Part shown: positions 6,476 to 6,543 of the stretch, piece by piece
How positions within the stretch are numbered: position 1 is the stretch's first letter
Layout of the letters: every line of letters starts with the position of its first letter
Source: CAZOWW01 sp964583765
Lineage (GTDB): Bacteria > Actinomycetota > Actinomycetes > Actinomycetales > Kineosporiaceae
NCBI GenBank assembly: GCA_964583765.1
Contig: CAZOWW010000204.1
Location: 1-6,543 of the forward strand
Reading direction: 5' to 3'
Length of the DNA: 6,543 nucleotides
Position numbers and translations under genes: made by a program
The notes under the pieces: model-generated
Databases searched by the model: none
What the model was told of the DNA's origin: nothing
What the model saw: only the letters and a program-made list of their open reading frames with translations

Positions 6476-6543
6476 GGGGGGGGGGCCCCGGGGGGGGGCC
6501 GCGGGGGGCCGCCCCCCCCCCCCCCGCCGGGGGGGCGGGGGGG
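6474..6543. other. G/C-only low-complexity end, probable sequencing or assembly artefact
   Basis: From 6474 to the right edge there is not a single A or T: runs of 5-14 G or C alternate. The frame of the RHS gene stays open only because no stop can be built from G and C, and translates to meaningless Pro/Gly/Arg runs. This is typical of poly-G sequencing error or a failed contig end, not of a gene. True RHS coding sequence is lost from about 6475 onward. Confidence 0.85.

Noticed and set aside
1..6543. CRISPR arrays, tRNA/rRNA genes, insertion sequences
   Set aside because: I saw no spaced identical repeats, no cloverleaf or rRNA-like sequence, and no transposase motifs; the recurring gtcgtaNccgta words are YD-repeat codons.

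Overview
The window is very GC-rich. Its credible genes lie on the minus strand and use mostly G/C third positions. Two of them have actinobacterial-style export signals, and the largest is a YD/RHS-repeat protein of the kind common in Streptomyces and relatives. I infer a Streptomyces-like actinomycete accessory locus. The last ~70 bases contain only G and C and look like a bad contig or read end, so the window probably lies at an assembly edge.

Layout, in transcription order (right to left). (1) 6474-6543 is G/C-only low-complexity sequence that is probably not genuine. (2) 6475-1160 is one long open frame for a 5'-truncated RHS/YD-repeat protein. It has an N-terminal shell region, a YD-repeat tract, an RHS core ending in DPSGL, and a 258-residue tail after the core. 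The tail holds a hydrophobic stretch, a LysM-like wall-binding segment and a glycine-rich, charge-poor C-terminal module. (3) 1159-1001 is a 159-bp gap with two small adjacent hairpins and a strong ribosome binding site. (4) 1000-614 is a small secreted peptidoglycan-binding-domain protein (128 aa). (5) 613-242 is a non-coding stretch with a perfect 19-bp-stem hairpin that probably ends transcription, and a tandem pair of 20-bp repeats. (6) 241-1 is the start of a further exported protein, cut by the left edge, probably beginning at TTG behind a good Shine-Dalgarno sequence.

How they may work together (inference): the RHS shell encloses, and its core probably cleaves off, a C-terminal payload carrying a LysM-like module. 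The next gene also encodes an exported murein-binding protein, so wall binding is a shared theme. The position just after an RHS gene is where an immunity gene is normally expected, but this product is exported and looks like a wall-binding protein. It is therefore either an unusual partner or unrelated. The payload has no catalytic motif I recognise. Its composition fits a beta-rich glycine module better than a nuclease or ADP-ribosyltransferase.
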